Assembly (NCBI RefSeq): GCF_002043005.1
Contig: NZ_CP020330.1
Location: 642,501 to 706,500 of the forward strand
Length of the DNA stretch: 64,000 nucleotides
Reading direction: 5' to 3'
From: Martelella mediterranea DSM 17316
Lineage (GTDB): Bacteria > Pseudomonadota > Alphaproteobacteria > Rhizobiales > Rhizobiaceae
A model generated the notes under the pieces. That model ran no database searches. It was given only the letters and a program-made list of their open reading frames with translations, and had not been told where the DNA came from. How positions within the stretch are numbered: position 1 is the stretch's first letter; the number at the start of each line of letters is the position of its first letter. The position numbers and the translations under genes are program-made. Shown here one piece after another: positions 53,928 to 62,596 of this stretch.

Positions 53928-54905
53928 GTGAAACTAGGCACGATCAATCATCAGGGACGCCCGGCGCTGGTCGCCCAAAAGGACGGCAAGCCCGTGCTGT
54001 TGTCCGCGCTCTATGCCAGCGCCGGCCTTGGCGATGCGCCGCGCTCGATGCTCGATCTGATCGAGGAGGGCAGGCTCGCCGAGGTGCGCGCGGCGCTCGA
54101 AAACGGCACGGCCGAGCCGCTTGACGAAGCAGCCCTCGACTGGCTGCCGCCGCAGCCGCGCCCCTCCAAGGTGCTTGGCGTCGCCTTCAACAATATGGGC
54201 ATCCGCAAATCCGCCCATCGCGATCCGGGCGTGCCGAACTTCTTCCTCAAGGCGCCCTCCTGCCTCACCGGCCACAACAAGCCCATCATCATGGAAGAGC
54301 ATTTCGGCGAGACCATTCCGGAGCTGGAGCTTGCCGCGGTGATCGGCAAGCGCTGCCGGAAGGTCACGGTGGAGGAGGCGAAGGAGGCGATCTTCGGCTT
54401 CACCATCACCAATGACGTCACCTCGCACGGCCTGAAATTCGGCCTCGATTCGATCGCCACCACCCGCGAGAAGGACCTGATCCGCCCGCATCATCTGGCC
54501 TGGCGCAACCGCAAGGGCGAGGACGACAACGACGTCTATTTCGTCTACCACACCCGCTCCAAGGCGACCGACACATTCGGCCCGATGGGCCCGTGGATCA
54601 CCACCGCCGACGAGGTTGAAAACCCCGATGCGCTGGAGGTGAAGGGTTGGTTCGACGGTGAGCCCTTCGCGGTTGATTCGACGGCGAGCTATCGTTTCAA
54701 GGTCGCCGAGGTGATCGCCGAGGCGAGCCGCTACTTCACGCTCCTGCCCGGCGACATCATCTGCTTCGGCACCTCGGCCAAGGGCGTCGGCAACTTCCCC
54801 AACGGCCACCGTTCGGTCAATATGCACAAGCTTTCCGGTGTCATCGACATCGAGATCGAGGGGCTCGGCCATCTGTCGAACTCGGTCGTGCACGACTGGA
54901 AGTAA
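53928..54905 (+). CDS. Fumarylacetoacetate hydrolase-family protein
   Basis: The 325-residue FAH-fold enzyme has the metal-binding strand PELELAAVIGKRC, FGFTITNDVTS, and the C-terminal GDIICFGTSAKGVG. Members cleave C-C bonds in beta-diketones or act as hydratases and dehydratases on sugar acids. The start is GTG 53928 behind CAGGAG. It is grouped with a hydratase, ligase and SDR, so a ring-cleavage or branched acid pathway is possible. Confidence 0.87.
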   Translation: MKLGTINHQGRPALVAQKDGKPVLLSALYASAGLGDAPRSMLDLIEEGRLAEVRAALENGTAEPLDEAALDWLPPQPRPSKVLGVAFNNMGIRKSAHRDPGVPNFFLKAPSCLTGHNKPIIMEEHFGETIPELELAAVIGKRCRKVTVEEAKEAIFGFTITNDVTSHGLKFGLDSIATTREKDLIRPHHLAWRNRKGEDDNDVYFVYHTRSKATDTFGPMGPWITTADEVENPDALEVKGWFDGEPFAVDSTASYRFKVAEVIAEASRYFTLLPGDIICFGTSAKGVGNFPNGHRSVNMHKLSGVIDIEIEGLGHLSNSVVHDWK

Positions 54906-54958
54906 GCTGAAACGACGCATGGCGCGGCGCCTGCCGCTCCATGCCGGGAGGAGAAGCC

Positions 54959-55975
54959 ATGCGGCTTGTGGAAATTCAGGGCGCCGGGGGGCCGGAGGTG
55001 CTCGCAATCATTGACGGGCCGAAGCCCGAACCGAAACCCGGCGAGGTGCTGATCCGGGTGATTGCCGCCGGTGTCAACCGGCCGGACGTCCAGCAGCGGC
55101 GCGGCCTCTATCCGCCGCCGCCGGAGGCCTCGCCGGTCCCGGGGCTCGATGTCGCCGGCGAGATCGCCGCGATCGGCGAAGGGGTGACCGGTTTCAGCGT
55201 CGGCGATCCCGTCTGCGCGCTGGTCAATGGCGGCGGCTATGCCGAGTTCTGCACCGTTCCGGCATTGCAGTGCATGACGGTGCCGCGCGACCTCACCTTT
55301 ATCGAAGCGGCCTCGCTGCCGGAGGTCTATTTCACCGCCTGGAACAACGTCATCTGGCTGGCGCGCCTCGCCGAGGGTGAGAGCCTGCTGGTGCAAGGCG
55401 GCACCAGCGGCGTCGGCATGGCGGCGATCCAGATCGCCCGCAAGCTCCGCAACGCCAAGGTGTTCGCCACCGCCGGCAGCCCGGAAAAGCTCGCCGTCTG
55501 CGAAGAGATCGGCGCGCAGCACGCCGTCAGCTATCGCGGCGACTGGGCGGCGGAGCTTCGCGCGCTGACCGACGGTTTTGATGTTATCCTCGACGCCCAG
55601 GCGGGACCCTACACCCAGAAACAGCTCGATCTGCTGAGGCCCGACGGAAGGCTGGTGTTTCTCGCAAGCCACCAGGGCGAGACGGCCGAGGTCAATATCC
55701 GCGCGATCGTGCGCCGCCGGCTGACGCTGACCGGGTCCACGCTGCGCCCGCGCCCCGCCGCATACAAGGGCCGGATCGCGGCCGAGCTTGTACGCGAGGT
55801 CTGGCCGCTTCTCGAAAGCGGCGCAATCCGCACCCGCATCCACAAGGTCTTCGCCTTTGAGGATGTCCGGGCGGCCCATCAATTGATGGACAGCAACGAA
55901 CAGATCGGCAAGGTTGTGCTCGCTGTTGACGAAGCGCGTGCCGGAACGGCGTCGCGCGAAAGGGGAGAAAACTGA
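54959..55975 (+). CDS. NAD(P)H:quinone oxidoreductase (PIG3-type medium-chain reductase)
   Basis: The 338-residue zinc-free MDR protein begins MRLVEIQGAGGPEVL and carries GVNRPDVQQRRGLYPPPP, the NADPH fold GGTSGVGMAAIQIAR and LTLTGSTLRPR, all PIG3-type. The start ATG 54959 has GGAGGAG before it; the frame is open 6 codons earlier. It probably reduces a quinone or enoyl intermediate of the local pathway. Its stop overlaps the next start by one base. Confidence 0.9.
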   Translation: MRLVEIQGAGGPEVLAIIDGPKPEPKPGEVLIRVIAAGVNRPDVQQRRGLYPPPPEASPVPGLDVAGEIAAIGEGVTGFSVGDPVCALVNGGGYAEFCTVPALQCMTVPRDLTFIEAASLPEVYFTAWNNVIWLARLAEGESLLVQGGTSGVGMAAIQIARKLRNAKVFATAGSPEKLAVCEEIGAQHAVSYRGDWAAELRALTDGFDVILDAQAGPYTQKQLDLLRPDGRLVFLASHQGETAEVNIRAIVRRRLTLTGSTLRPRPAAYKGRIAAELVREVWPLLESGAIRTRIHKVFAFEDVRAAHQLMDSNEQIGKVVLAVDEARAGTASRERGEN

Positions 55976-56448
55976 TGCTGACGGTCGAACACGCCCGCGA
56001 TCTCGCAAACCATGCCGGAAAACGGCTCGGGCATTCGGAATGGGTGGCGGTGACACAGGACGCAATTTCGGAGTTCGCGCGGCTGACCGGCGACGATCAC
56101 TGGATCCACGTCGATGTCGAACGCGCCGCCCGCGAGATGCCCGGCGGCAGGACCATCGCCCACGGGCTTTACCTTGTCGGCCTGATGCCGCGCCTGCAGC
56201 GTGATATCTACCGGATCGAGCGGCGCGGGCGCGGGCTCAATTACGGTTATGACAGGATGCGCTTCGTCATGCCGGTGCCGGTGGGAAGCCGCATCCGGCT
56301 GGCGCTGACGCTGGTGCAGGCCGAGGCCCACCCGAAGGGCACCCGCATCGTCAATGATGCGGTGATCGAGCTTGAGGGTTCCGAGCGCCCGGCGATCGTC
56401 GCGCGGCATATCCTGCTGATCGAAGACCCGGCGGGAGACGGCGCATGA
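55975..56448 (+). CDS. MaoC-family dehydratase
   Basis: The 157-residue single hot-dog enzyme has the hydratase 2 motif: TGDDHWIHVDVERA with RTIAHGLYLVGLM. It hydrates or dehydrates an enoyl-CoA. It overlaps the oxidoreductase by 1 base and the ligase by 4, so it is tightly coupled with both. Confidence 0.9.
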   Translation: MLTVEHARDLANHAGKRLGHSEWVAVTQDAISEFARLTGDDHWIHVDVERAAREMPGGRTIAHGLYLVGLMPRLQRDIYRIERRGRGLNYGYDRMRFVMPVPVGSRIRLALTLVQAEAHPKGTRIVNDAVIELEGSERPAIVARHILLIEDPAGDGA

Positions 56449-57953
56449 GCGAGGAAGGCGGCCTGATCGCAGCCATTCTTGCCCATGCCGATGCCCGGCC
56501 GGACGATACGGCGCTTGTCTGCAATGGCGAGGCGGCAAGCTGGCGGCAGCTGCGCGACGATGTTCTGGCGATCGCCGGCGCGCTTTCGGCTGATGGCGAC
56601 GTTGGCCGCATCGCGCTTCTCGGCACCGCCGATATCGGGCTCGTCACCGCCTATCTCGCCATCATCGCCGCCGGCGGTTGCGCCGTGCCGCTGCCGGCCT
56701 CCGCCCACCCCGATGCGCTTGCCGGCATGCTCGCCGATTGTGACCCCGCGCTCGTGTTCGTGCAGGCTGGCCATGACCTGCCTGAGGCCTATGCCGGGCG
56801 TATGGTGAAGCTTGACGCCGATGCGGCGGGCCGCGTAGCGGCGGATTTCCGTGCCGCCGCCCCGCCCCTTGCGGCGCCCGTCACCGCCGATCCGGATGCG
56901 CCATTCAACATCATTTATTCCTCCGGCACCACCGGGCGCGCCAAGGGCATCGTCCATCCCCACCGCATGCGCTACCGCCAGGCGGCGCGCACGCTGTTCG
57001 GGCTCGATGCCGGCTCCACCATGCTGCTCGCCACCCCGCTCTATTCCAACACCACGCTGATGCCGATGCTGTCGGCGCTGTTCCATGGCGCGCGCGTCGT
57101 GCTGATGCCGAAATTCGATGCCGAACGCTATCTCGATCTCGCTGAAAGCCTCCGCGCCACCCACACCATGCTGGTGCCGGTGCAATATCAGCGCATTCTC
57201 GCGGCGGACAGTTTCGGACGACGCGACCTTTCCGCCTTCAGGGTAAAGCAGTCCACCGGCGCGCCGCTGCCGGCCGCCGCCAAGCGCGCCCTTCTCGACA
57301 CCTGGCCGGGCGATTTCTTCGAGGTCTATGGCCTGACGGAAGGCGGCTGCACCGCGATCCTCGATGCCGCGCGTTATCCGGAAAAGGCCCATACGGTCGG
57401 CAAGCCTGCCGCCGGCAACACGATCCGCATCATTGATGAAAACGGAGATGACGTGGAACAGGGCGAGCGCGGCGAGATCATCGGCCGCTCGGCGATGATG
57501 ATGTCCGGCTATTTCCGCAATGACGAGGCCAACCGCGCCTTCTACTGGCGGGACCGCGACGGCACGCTCTATCATCGCACCGGCGATATCGGCATGTTCG
57601 ACGAGGACGGGTTCCTGGTGCTGCTCGACCGCAAGAAGGACATGATCATCTCCGGCGGCTTCAACATCTACGCCTCGGATCTGGAGGAAAAGCTGCTTTC
57701 CCATCCGGGCGTGCTGGAAGCGGCAGTGATCGCGATCCCGAGCGAGAAATGGGGCGAGACGCCGCTCGGCTTTGTGGTGGCGAAGGCGGGTGCTGCGCTC
57801 GATCCGGATGCGCTCCGCGACTGGGTCAACGCACGACTCGGGCGGATGCAGAAGATATCAGCCGTCGAAATCCGCGACGCGCTGCCCCGCAATTCTGGCG
57901 GCAAGGTGCTGAAGCAGGAATTGAAAAACCCTTATTGGGAGAAGGCGTCATGA
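56445..57953 (+). CDS. Class I AMP-dependent acyl-CoA ligase
   Basis: The 502-residue protein activates a carboxylic acid with ATP and CoA. The P-loop is YSSGTTGRAKGIVH (about residues 162-175), with YGLTEGGCT, the adenylate Asp in YHRTGDIG, the hinge LDRKKDMIISGGFNIYA, and the terminal GGKVLKQ lysine. The substrate acid is unknown. It overlaps both neighbours by 4 bases (ATGA). Confidence 0.92.
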   Translation: MSEEGGLIAAILAHADARPDDTALVCNGEAASWRQLRDDVLAIAGALSADGDVGRIALLGTADIGLVTAYLAIIAAGGCAVPLPASAHPDALAGMLADCDPALVFVQAGHDLPEAYAGRMVKLDADAAGRVAADFRAAAPPLAAPVTADPDAPFNIIYSSGTTGRAKGIVHPHRMRYRQAARTLFGLDAGSTMLLATPLYSNTTLMPMLSALFHGARVVLMPKFDAERYLDLAESLRATHTMLVPVQYQRILAADSFGRRDLSAFRVKQSTGAPLPAAAKRALLDTWPGDFFEVYGLTEGGCTAILDAARYPEKAHTVGKPAAGNTIRIIDENGDDVEQGERGEIIGRSAMMMSGYFRNDEANRAFYWRDRDGTLYHRTGDIGMFDEDGFLVLLDRKKDMIISGGFNIYASDLEEKLLSHPGVLEAAVIAIPSEKWGETPLGFVVAKAGAALDPDALRDWVNARLGRMQKISAVEIRDALPRNSGGKVLKQELKNPYWEKAS

Positions 57954-58702
57954 GCGACATTTTGCCGGTCCGGCCCCGCGTCGCCGTCATCACCGGCGCT
58001 TCCGGCGGCATCGGCCGAGCGACCGCCGAACGGCTGGCGGCGCTCGGCGCGTCGGTCGTGATCGGCTATCACGGCAACCGCGAAAAGGCCGAGGCGCTGG
58101 CTGCCGCGCTGCCCGGCAATGGCCATGTGGCCCTTCGGATCGCGATCGAGGAGGCCGACAGCATAGCGGCGGCGGCCGATGCGGTGGAGGCCCGTTTCGG
58201 CGCGGTCGACCTGCTGGTCAACAATGGCGGCACCACCGAAGTCGTGCCGGCAGATGATCTCGAAGGCCTCACCGACGACCTGTTCGACCGGATCACCCAG
58301 GTCAACCTGCGCGGCCCCTTCGCCATGGTCCGCGCCTTCCGCCCGCTGCTTTCGCGTGGCGAAAACGCCGCCGTCGTCAACGTGTCCTCGATCGCCGCGC
58401 GCACCGGGGTCGGCAGCAACCTCGCCTATTGCGCGGCCAAGGCCGGGCTCGATGCGCTCACCATCGGTCTCGCCAAGGCGCTGGCGCCGGATATCCGGGT
58501 GTTCTCGGTCTCGCCCGCCGGCGTTGATACCGGTTTCGTGCCGGGCCGCCCGCGCGAAAAGCTGGAGGCGATGGCGAAAACGCTGCCGCTCCAGCGTATC
58601 ACCATGCCCGACGACGTCGCCCGCGCGATTATCGCCTGCGCCACGCTGCTCACCAGCTCCACCGGCATTGTCGTGCCCGTGGATGAAGGCCGGCATCTTT
58701 AG
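57950..58702 (+). CDS. SDR-family oxidoreductase
   Basis: The 250-residue classical SDR has TGASGGIGRA at residues 13-22, NNGGTTE near 86, the catalytic NVSSIA and AYCAAKAG. It ends the catabolic run. Its ATG overlaps the ligase stop (ATGA), which sets the start; the frame is open further back inside the ligase. It likely acts on a 3-hydroxyacyl or alcohol intermediate of that pathway. Confidence 0.9.
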   Translation: MSDILPVRPRVAVITGASGGIGRATAERLAALGASVVIGYHGNREKAEALAAALPGNGHVALRIAIEEADSIAAAADAVEARFGAVDLLVNNGGTTEVVPADDLEGLTDDLFDRITQVNLRGPFAMVRAFRPLLSRGENAAVVNVSSIAARTGVGSNLAYCAAKAGLDALTIGLAKALAPDIRVFSVSPAGVDTGFVPGRPREKLEAMAKTLPLQRITMPDDVARAIIACATLLTSSTGIVVPVDEGRHL

Positions 58703-58763
58703 GGCGGCAATTCCCTGAACCGAAGGCCATCCATCAGGGCAAATTTTTGGAGGCAGGGTCGCT

Positions 58764-59609
58764 TCAGCTCCCCGCCGCCATCTTCGCCTGTTTCGCCGCG
58801 AGCCTTGCGCGGATGCTTTCGACATCGGCCCTCGGCGTCGCCTTGAACAGGGTCTGCGTGTATTCGTGCTGTGGGTCGGAGAACACCGCGTCGCGGCTGC
58901 CGCGTTCGACCACTTCGCCGAAATACATCACCATGATCTCGTCGCAGATATATTTCACCACCGAAAGGTCGTGGGAAACGAAGATATAGGTGAGGTCGAA
59001 CTCGTCCTGCAGGTCGGCGAGCAGGTTCAGGATCTGCGCCTGCACCGAAAGATCGAGCGCCGAAACCGGCTCGTCGAGCACCAGCAGCGAGGGGTTCAGG
59101 ATCAGCGCGCGGGCGATCGCGATGCGCTGGCGCTGGCCGCCGGAGAACATATGCGGGTAACGGTCGAAATGCTCCGGCCCGAGGCCGACCTTCTTCAGAA
59201 GGTCGTGGGCCTTGTCGCGGCGGTCATTCGCCGTGTCGTCGGTGTTGAGAAGCAGCGGCTCCATCAGCACGTCGCCGATCTTCTGGCGCGGGTTGAGCGA
59301 GCCGTAAGGATTCTGGAACACGATCTGCACCTTGCGGCGCTGATCAGCCGTCGGGCGGTGTTTGGCGATGTCTATCGTCTGGCCTTCGATCTGAAAATCG
59401 CCATCCGTCTGCGCATCGATCATGGTGATGATCCGGGCAAGGGTCGACTTGCCGCAACCGGATTCCCCGACAAGCGCCAGCGTCTTGCCGCGCTCGACGG
59501 AGAAGTCGACACCCTTCAGCGCCCGCACCGTGCGGTCGGACTTGAACATGCCGCCGGGTACGACGTAATCGCGGACGATATTCTTTCCCTGCGCTACAAT
59601 CTCGCTCAT
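58764..59609 (-). CDS. dppF: Dipeptide ABC transporter ATPase DppF
   Basis: The 281-residue protein powers peptide uptake with DppD. Walker A is GESGCGKSTLAR, the signature FSGGQRQRIAIARAL, and Walker B LLVLDEP. The oligopeptide-type C-terminus with HEYTQTLFKA is present. Its ATG overlaps the dppD stop (ATGA). Part of dppABCDF. Confidence 0.93.
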   Translation of the reverse strand: MSEIVAQGKNIVRDYVVPGGMFKSDRTVRALKGVDFSVERGKTLALVGESGCGKSTLARIITMIDAQTDGDFQIEGQTIDIAKHRPTADQRRKVQIVFQNPYGSLNPRQKIGDVLMEPLLLNTDDTANDRRDKAHDLLKKVGLGPEHFDRYPHMFSGGQRQRIAIARALILNPSLLVLDEPVSALDLSVQAQILNLLADLQDEFDLTYIFVSHDLSVVKYICDEIMVMYFGEVVERGSRDAVFSDPQHEYTQTLFKATPRADVESIRARLAAKQAKMAAGS

Positions 59610-60451
59610 GCCGCGCCTCCCGTATAGTCGGCGGAATAATCGATGGTGGGCAGCCGGTCGCCGGTGGCGTTTTCCGGCAGCGCCGAAAGCAGCGCTTTGG
59701 TATAGGCGTGTTTCGGATTTTCAAACAGCGACAGCACATCGGCCTCTTCCATCAGCCGGCCCTTGTACTGCACCGTCACCCGGTCGGCGGTTTCGGCGAC
59801 GACGCCCATGTCATGGGTGATCATGATCATTGCCATGCCGGTTTCGGCCTGAAGATTGGCCAGGAGCTCGAGGATCTGCTTCTGGATCGTGACGTCGAGT
59901 GCGGTCGTCGGCTCATCGGCAATCAGGAGCTTAGGCGAGCAGGCCATGGCGATCGCGATCATGATGCGCTGGCACTGGCCGCCCGACATCTGGTGCGGAT
60001 AGGCCTTCAGCCGGTCTTCCGGGTTCGGCAGGCCGACGGCTTCGAGCAATTCGATGGCGCGGGCGTGGCGGGCCTTCTTGTCGAGGTCGGTATGCTGCTT
60101 CAGCACTTCCTCGATCTGGAAGCCTGCGGTGAAGCACGGGTTCAGGCTCGCGACCGGCTCCTGGAAGATCATCGCGATATCCTTGCCGATGATCCGGCGA
60201 CGATCCGCGGCCGAAAGGTTCGAGATGTCGCGGCCCTCGAAGGCGATGCGATCCGCCTTCACGGTGGCGGTGGTCGGCAACAGGCCCATCACGGCGAGCA
60301 TGGCGACCGACTTGCCGGAGCCGCTTTCGCCGACAATGGCCAGCACCTCGCCCTTGTGGATCCGGTAGGAGGCATTGTGCAGCACCGTGGTTTCGCCGTT
60401 CGCGGTCGGGAAGCTGACGGAGAGGTTTTGAACGTCGAGGAGTGGTTCCAT
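59606..60451 (-). CDS. dppD: Dipeptide ABC transporter ATPase DppD
   Basis: The protein has 281 residues from ATG 60451; an open frame further upstream lies over dppC and is rejected. Walker A is [12 protein letters not shown], the signature MSGGQCQR, and Walker [13 protein letters not shown]. It dimerises with DppF on the cytoplasmic face of the permease. The gap to dppC is 5 bp. Confidence 0.93.
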   Translation of the reverse strand: MEPLLDVQNLSVSFPTANGETTVLHNASYRIHKGEVLAIVGESGSGKSVAMLAVMGLLPTTATVKADRIAFEGRDISNLSAADRRRIIGKDIAMIFQEPVASLNPCFTAGFQIEEVLKQHTDLDKKARHARAIELLEAVGLPNPEDRLKAYPHQMSGGQCQRIMIAIAMACSPKLLIADEPTTALDVTIQKQILELLANLQAETGMAMIMITHDMGVVAETADRVTVQYKGRLMEEADVLSLFENPKHAYTKALLSALPENATGDRLPTIDYSADYTGGAA

Positions 60452-60456
60452 GAGAC

Positions 60457-61365
60457 CTAGCTCCGCTTCAGCTTGGGATCGAGCGCATCGCGCAGGCCGT
60501 CGCCGACAAGATTGATCGCCAGAACCGTGATCAGGATGGCAAGGCCGGGGAAGGTAACGACCCACCAGGCGCGCAGGATGAATTCGCGTGCTTCCGCCAG
60601 CATCGTGCCCCATTCCGGCGTCGGCGGCTGCGCGCCCATGCCGAGAAAGCCAAGCGCCGCCGCCTCCAGAATGGCGTTGGAGAAGGAGAGCGTCGCCTGC
60701 ACGATCAGCGGCGCGAGACAATTGGGAAGGATGGTCTTGAACATCAGCCGCAGATTGCGTGCGCCGGCGACACGGGCCGAGACCACATATTCCCGGCGCG
60801 CTTCCGCCATCACCGCCGCCCGCGTCAGCCGCGCGAAATGCGGCTGTAGCACAAGGGCGATGGCGATCATGGCGTTGAACAGGCCGGGGCCGAGAACCGC
60901 GACCAGCACCAGCGCCAGAAGCAGCGGCGGAAAGGCGAGGATCACGTCCATGACGCGCATGATCGCGACATCGACCCAGCCGCGGAAGAAGCCGGCCAGC
61001 AGCCCGAGCGTGATGCCGAGCAGCAGCGCCACCGACACGACCACGAGGCCGATCACCAGCGAATAGCGCGACCCGTAGATCAGCCGCGAAAGCATGTCGC
61101 GACCGACCGCATCCGTGCCGAGCGGGAAGGTCAGCGTTCCGCCCTCCTGCCAGAATGGCGGGGTCAGGAACATGTCGCGATATTGCTGATCAGGATTATG
61201 CGGCGCCAGAAGCGGCGCAAAAACCGCCATCAGCACCAGAAGGACGATGACGACGAGGCCCGCGACCGCGCCCTTGTTCTGGCTGAAATAGTGCCAGAAT
61301 TCGGAGAGCATCTGCAGGCGGATATTCCGTTTTTGGACCGGCTGGCCCAGCGTGCTGTCTGACAT
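60457..61365 (-). CDS. dppC: Dipeptide ABC transporter permease DppC
   Basis: The 302-residue inner membrane subunit has six helices, an OppC-type N-terminal helix, and the loop FPLGTDAVGRDMLSRLIYGSR. The EAA-like cytoplasmic loop is near GFLGMGAQPPTPEWG. ATG 61365 follows AGGAGCTCAGCC; an open frame to 61455 overlaps dppB and is rejected. It pairs with DppB. Confidence 0.93.
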   Translation of the reverse strand: MSDSTLGQPVQKRNIRLQMLSEFWHYFSQNKGAVAGLVVIVLLVLMAVFAPLLAPHNPDQQYRDMFLTPPFWQEGGTLTFPLGTDAVGRDMLSRLIYGSRYSLVIGLVVVSVALLLGITLGLLAGFFRGWVDVAIMRVMDVILAFPPLLLALVLVAVLGPGLFNAMIAIALVLQPHFARLTRAAVMAEARREYVVSARVAGARNLRLMFKTILPNCLAPLIVQATLSFSNAILEAAALGFLGMGAQPPTPEWGTMLAEAREFILRAWWVVTFPGLAILITVLAINLVGDGLRDALDPKLKRS

Positions 61366-61375
61366 GGCTGAGCTC

Positions 61376-62383
61376 CTATTGATGACGGATGCGCGGATTG
61401 ATGAGGCCGTAGGCGAGATCGACGAGCAGGTTGACGAGCATGACGAGACCGGCAATCAGCACCAGCCCGCCCTGGACGACCGGATAGTCGCGGCGCGAAA
61501 TCGAATCGATCATCCATTTGCCGATGCCCGGCCAGGAAAAGATCGTCTCGGTCAGGATCGCGCCGGCCATCAGCATGCCGACCTGCAGGCCGATCGTGGT
61601 GATCACCGGGATCATCGCGTTTCTGAGCGCATGGATGCCGATCACGCGCCTTCCGGAAAGCCCCTTGGCGCGGGCGGTGCGGACATAGTCCTCGCCCAGC
61701 ACTTCCAGCATCGCCGAGCGCGTCTGGCGGGCAATCACCGCCAGCGGAATGGTGGCGAGCACGACCGACGGCAGGATCAGATGCGACAGCGCCGAGGTGA
61801 AAGCGCCCTTTTCCCCCGACAGCAACGAATCGATCGTCATGAAGCCGGTGACCGAGGGGAAATAATAGAGCAGCGAAATCCGGCCCGACACCGGCGTCCA
61901 GCCGAGAATCCCGGAAAACAGGATGATCAGCAGCAGGCCCCACCAGAAGATCGGCATCGAATAGCCGGTGAGCGCGATGCCCATTGTAGCCTGGTCGAAC
62001 ACCGATCCGCGCTTGACCGCGGAGATGATGCCCGCCGGAATGCCGATGATGATGGCCAGCAGCATCGCGGAAATCGCAAGTTCGGCGGTGGCCGGAAACA
62101 GGTTCAGGAACTCCTGGAACACCGGCTGCTTGGTGGCGATCGAAACGCCAAAATCGCCATGCAGCAGGCCCCAGACATAATCGAGATACTGAACGACGAT
62201 CGGGCGGTCATAGCCGAACTGGTGAAGAAGCTTCTGGTAGCGGTCGGGGTCCATGCCGCGTTCGCCGGCCAGAAGCAGGACAGGATCGCCGGGCAGGACG
62301 CGCACGAAGCCGAAAGCAACGATGGTGATCCCGATAAAGGTCGGGATAATCAGCAAAAGCTTGCTGAACAGAAATCTGAGCAT
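61376..62383 (-). CDS. dppB: Dipeptide ABC transporter permease DppB
   Basis: The 335-residue inner membrane subunit starts with the OppB/DppB helix (KLLLIIPTFIGITIVAFGFVRVLPGDP) and has the ARAKGLS loop in its C-terminal half. It is read after dppA, past two hairpins in the 213-bp gap, and ahead of dppC. Confidence 0.94.
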   Translation of the reverse strand: MLRFLFSKLLLIIPTFIGITIVAFGFVRVLPGDPVLLLAGERGMDPDRYQKLLHQFGYDRPIVVQYLDYVWGLLHGDFGVSIATKQPVFQEFLNLFPATAELAISAMLLAIIIGIPAGIISAVKRGSVFDQATMGIALTGYSMPIFWWGLLLIILFSGILGWTPVSGRISLLYYFPSVTGFMTIDSLLSGEKGAFTSALSHLILPSVVLATIPLAVIARQTRSAMLEVLGEDYVRTARAKGLSGRRVIGIHALRNAMIPVITTIGLQVGMLMAGAILTETIFSWPGIGKWMIDSISRRDYPVVQGGLVLIAGLVMLVNLLVDLAYGLINPRIRHQ

Positions 62384-62503
62384 GACGATTCCCGAAAACG
62401 GAAGGGGGCCGCATGACCGGCATCCGGCTTGCTTTTCGGCCTGCCATCCCGAAAGGCGTCATGCTCTGGTGAGCATCCAGGCGACGCGGTGGGCGCTGCC
62501 TGG

Positions 62504-62526
62504 ACCCTCGGGTCAAGCCCGAGGGT
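62504..62526. repeat. Palindromic intergenic repeat
   Basis: ACCCTCGGG, a TCAAG loop and CCCGAGGGT form a perfect 9-bp stem. The surrounding wording (GGTCAAGCCCGAGGGTGAC) is a common alphaproteobacterial intergenic palindrome. Confidence 0.6.
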
Positions 62527-62558
62527 GACTCCCGATCGGGGAGAGGTTTTTGCAAACC

Positions 62559-62578
62559 GGGGCCGCATTTCCGGCCCC
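62559..62578 (-). terminator. Hairpin after dppA
   Basis: On the minus strand GGGGCCG, a 6-nt loop and CGGCCCC make a perfect 7-bp stem 18 bp past the dppA stop, followed by GGTTTGC. It probably lowers expression of the permease genes relative to the binding protein. Confidence 0.5.
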
Positions 62579-62596
62579 CTTCTCTTGTGCGAGGCC

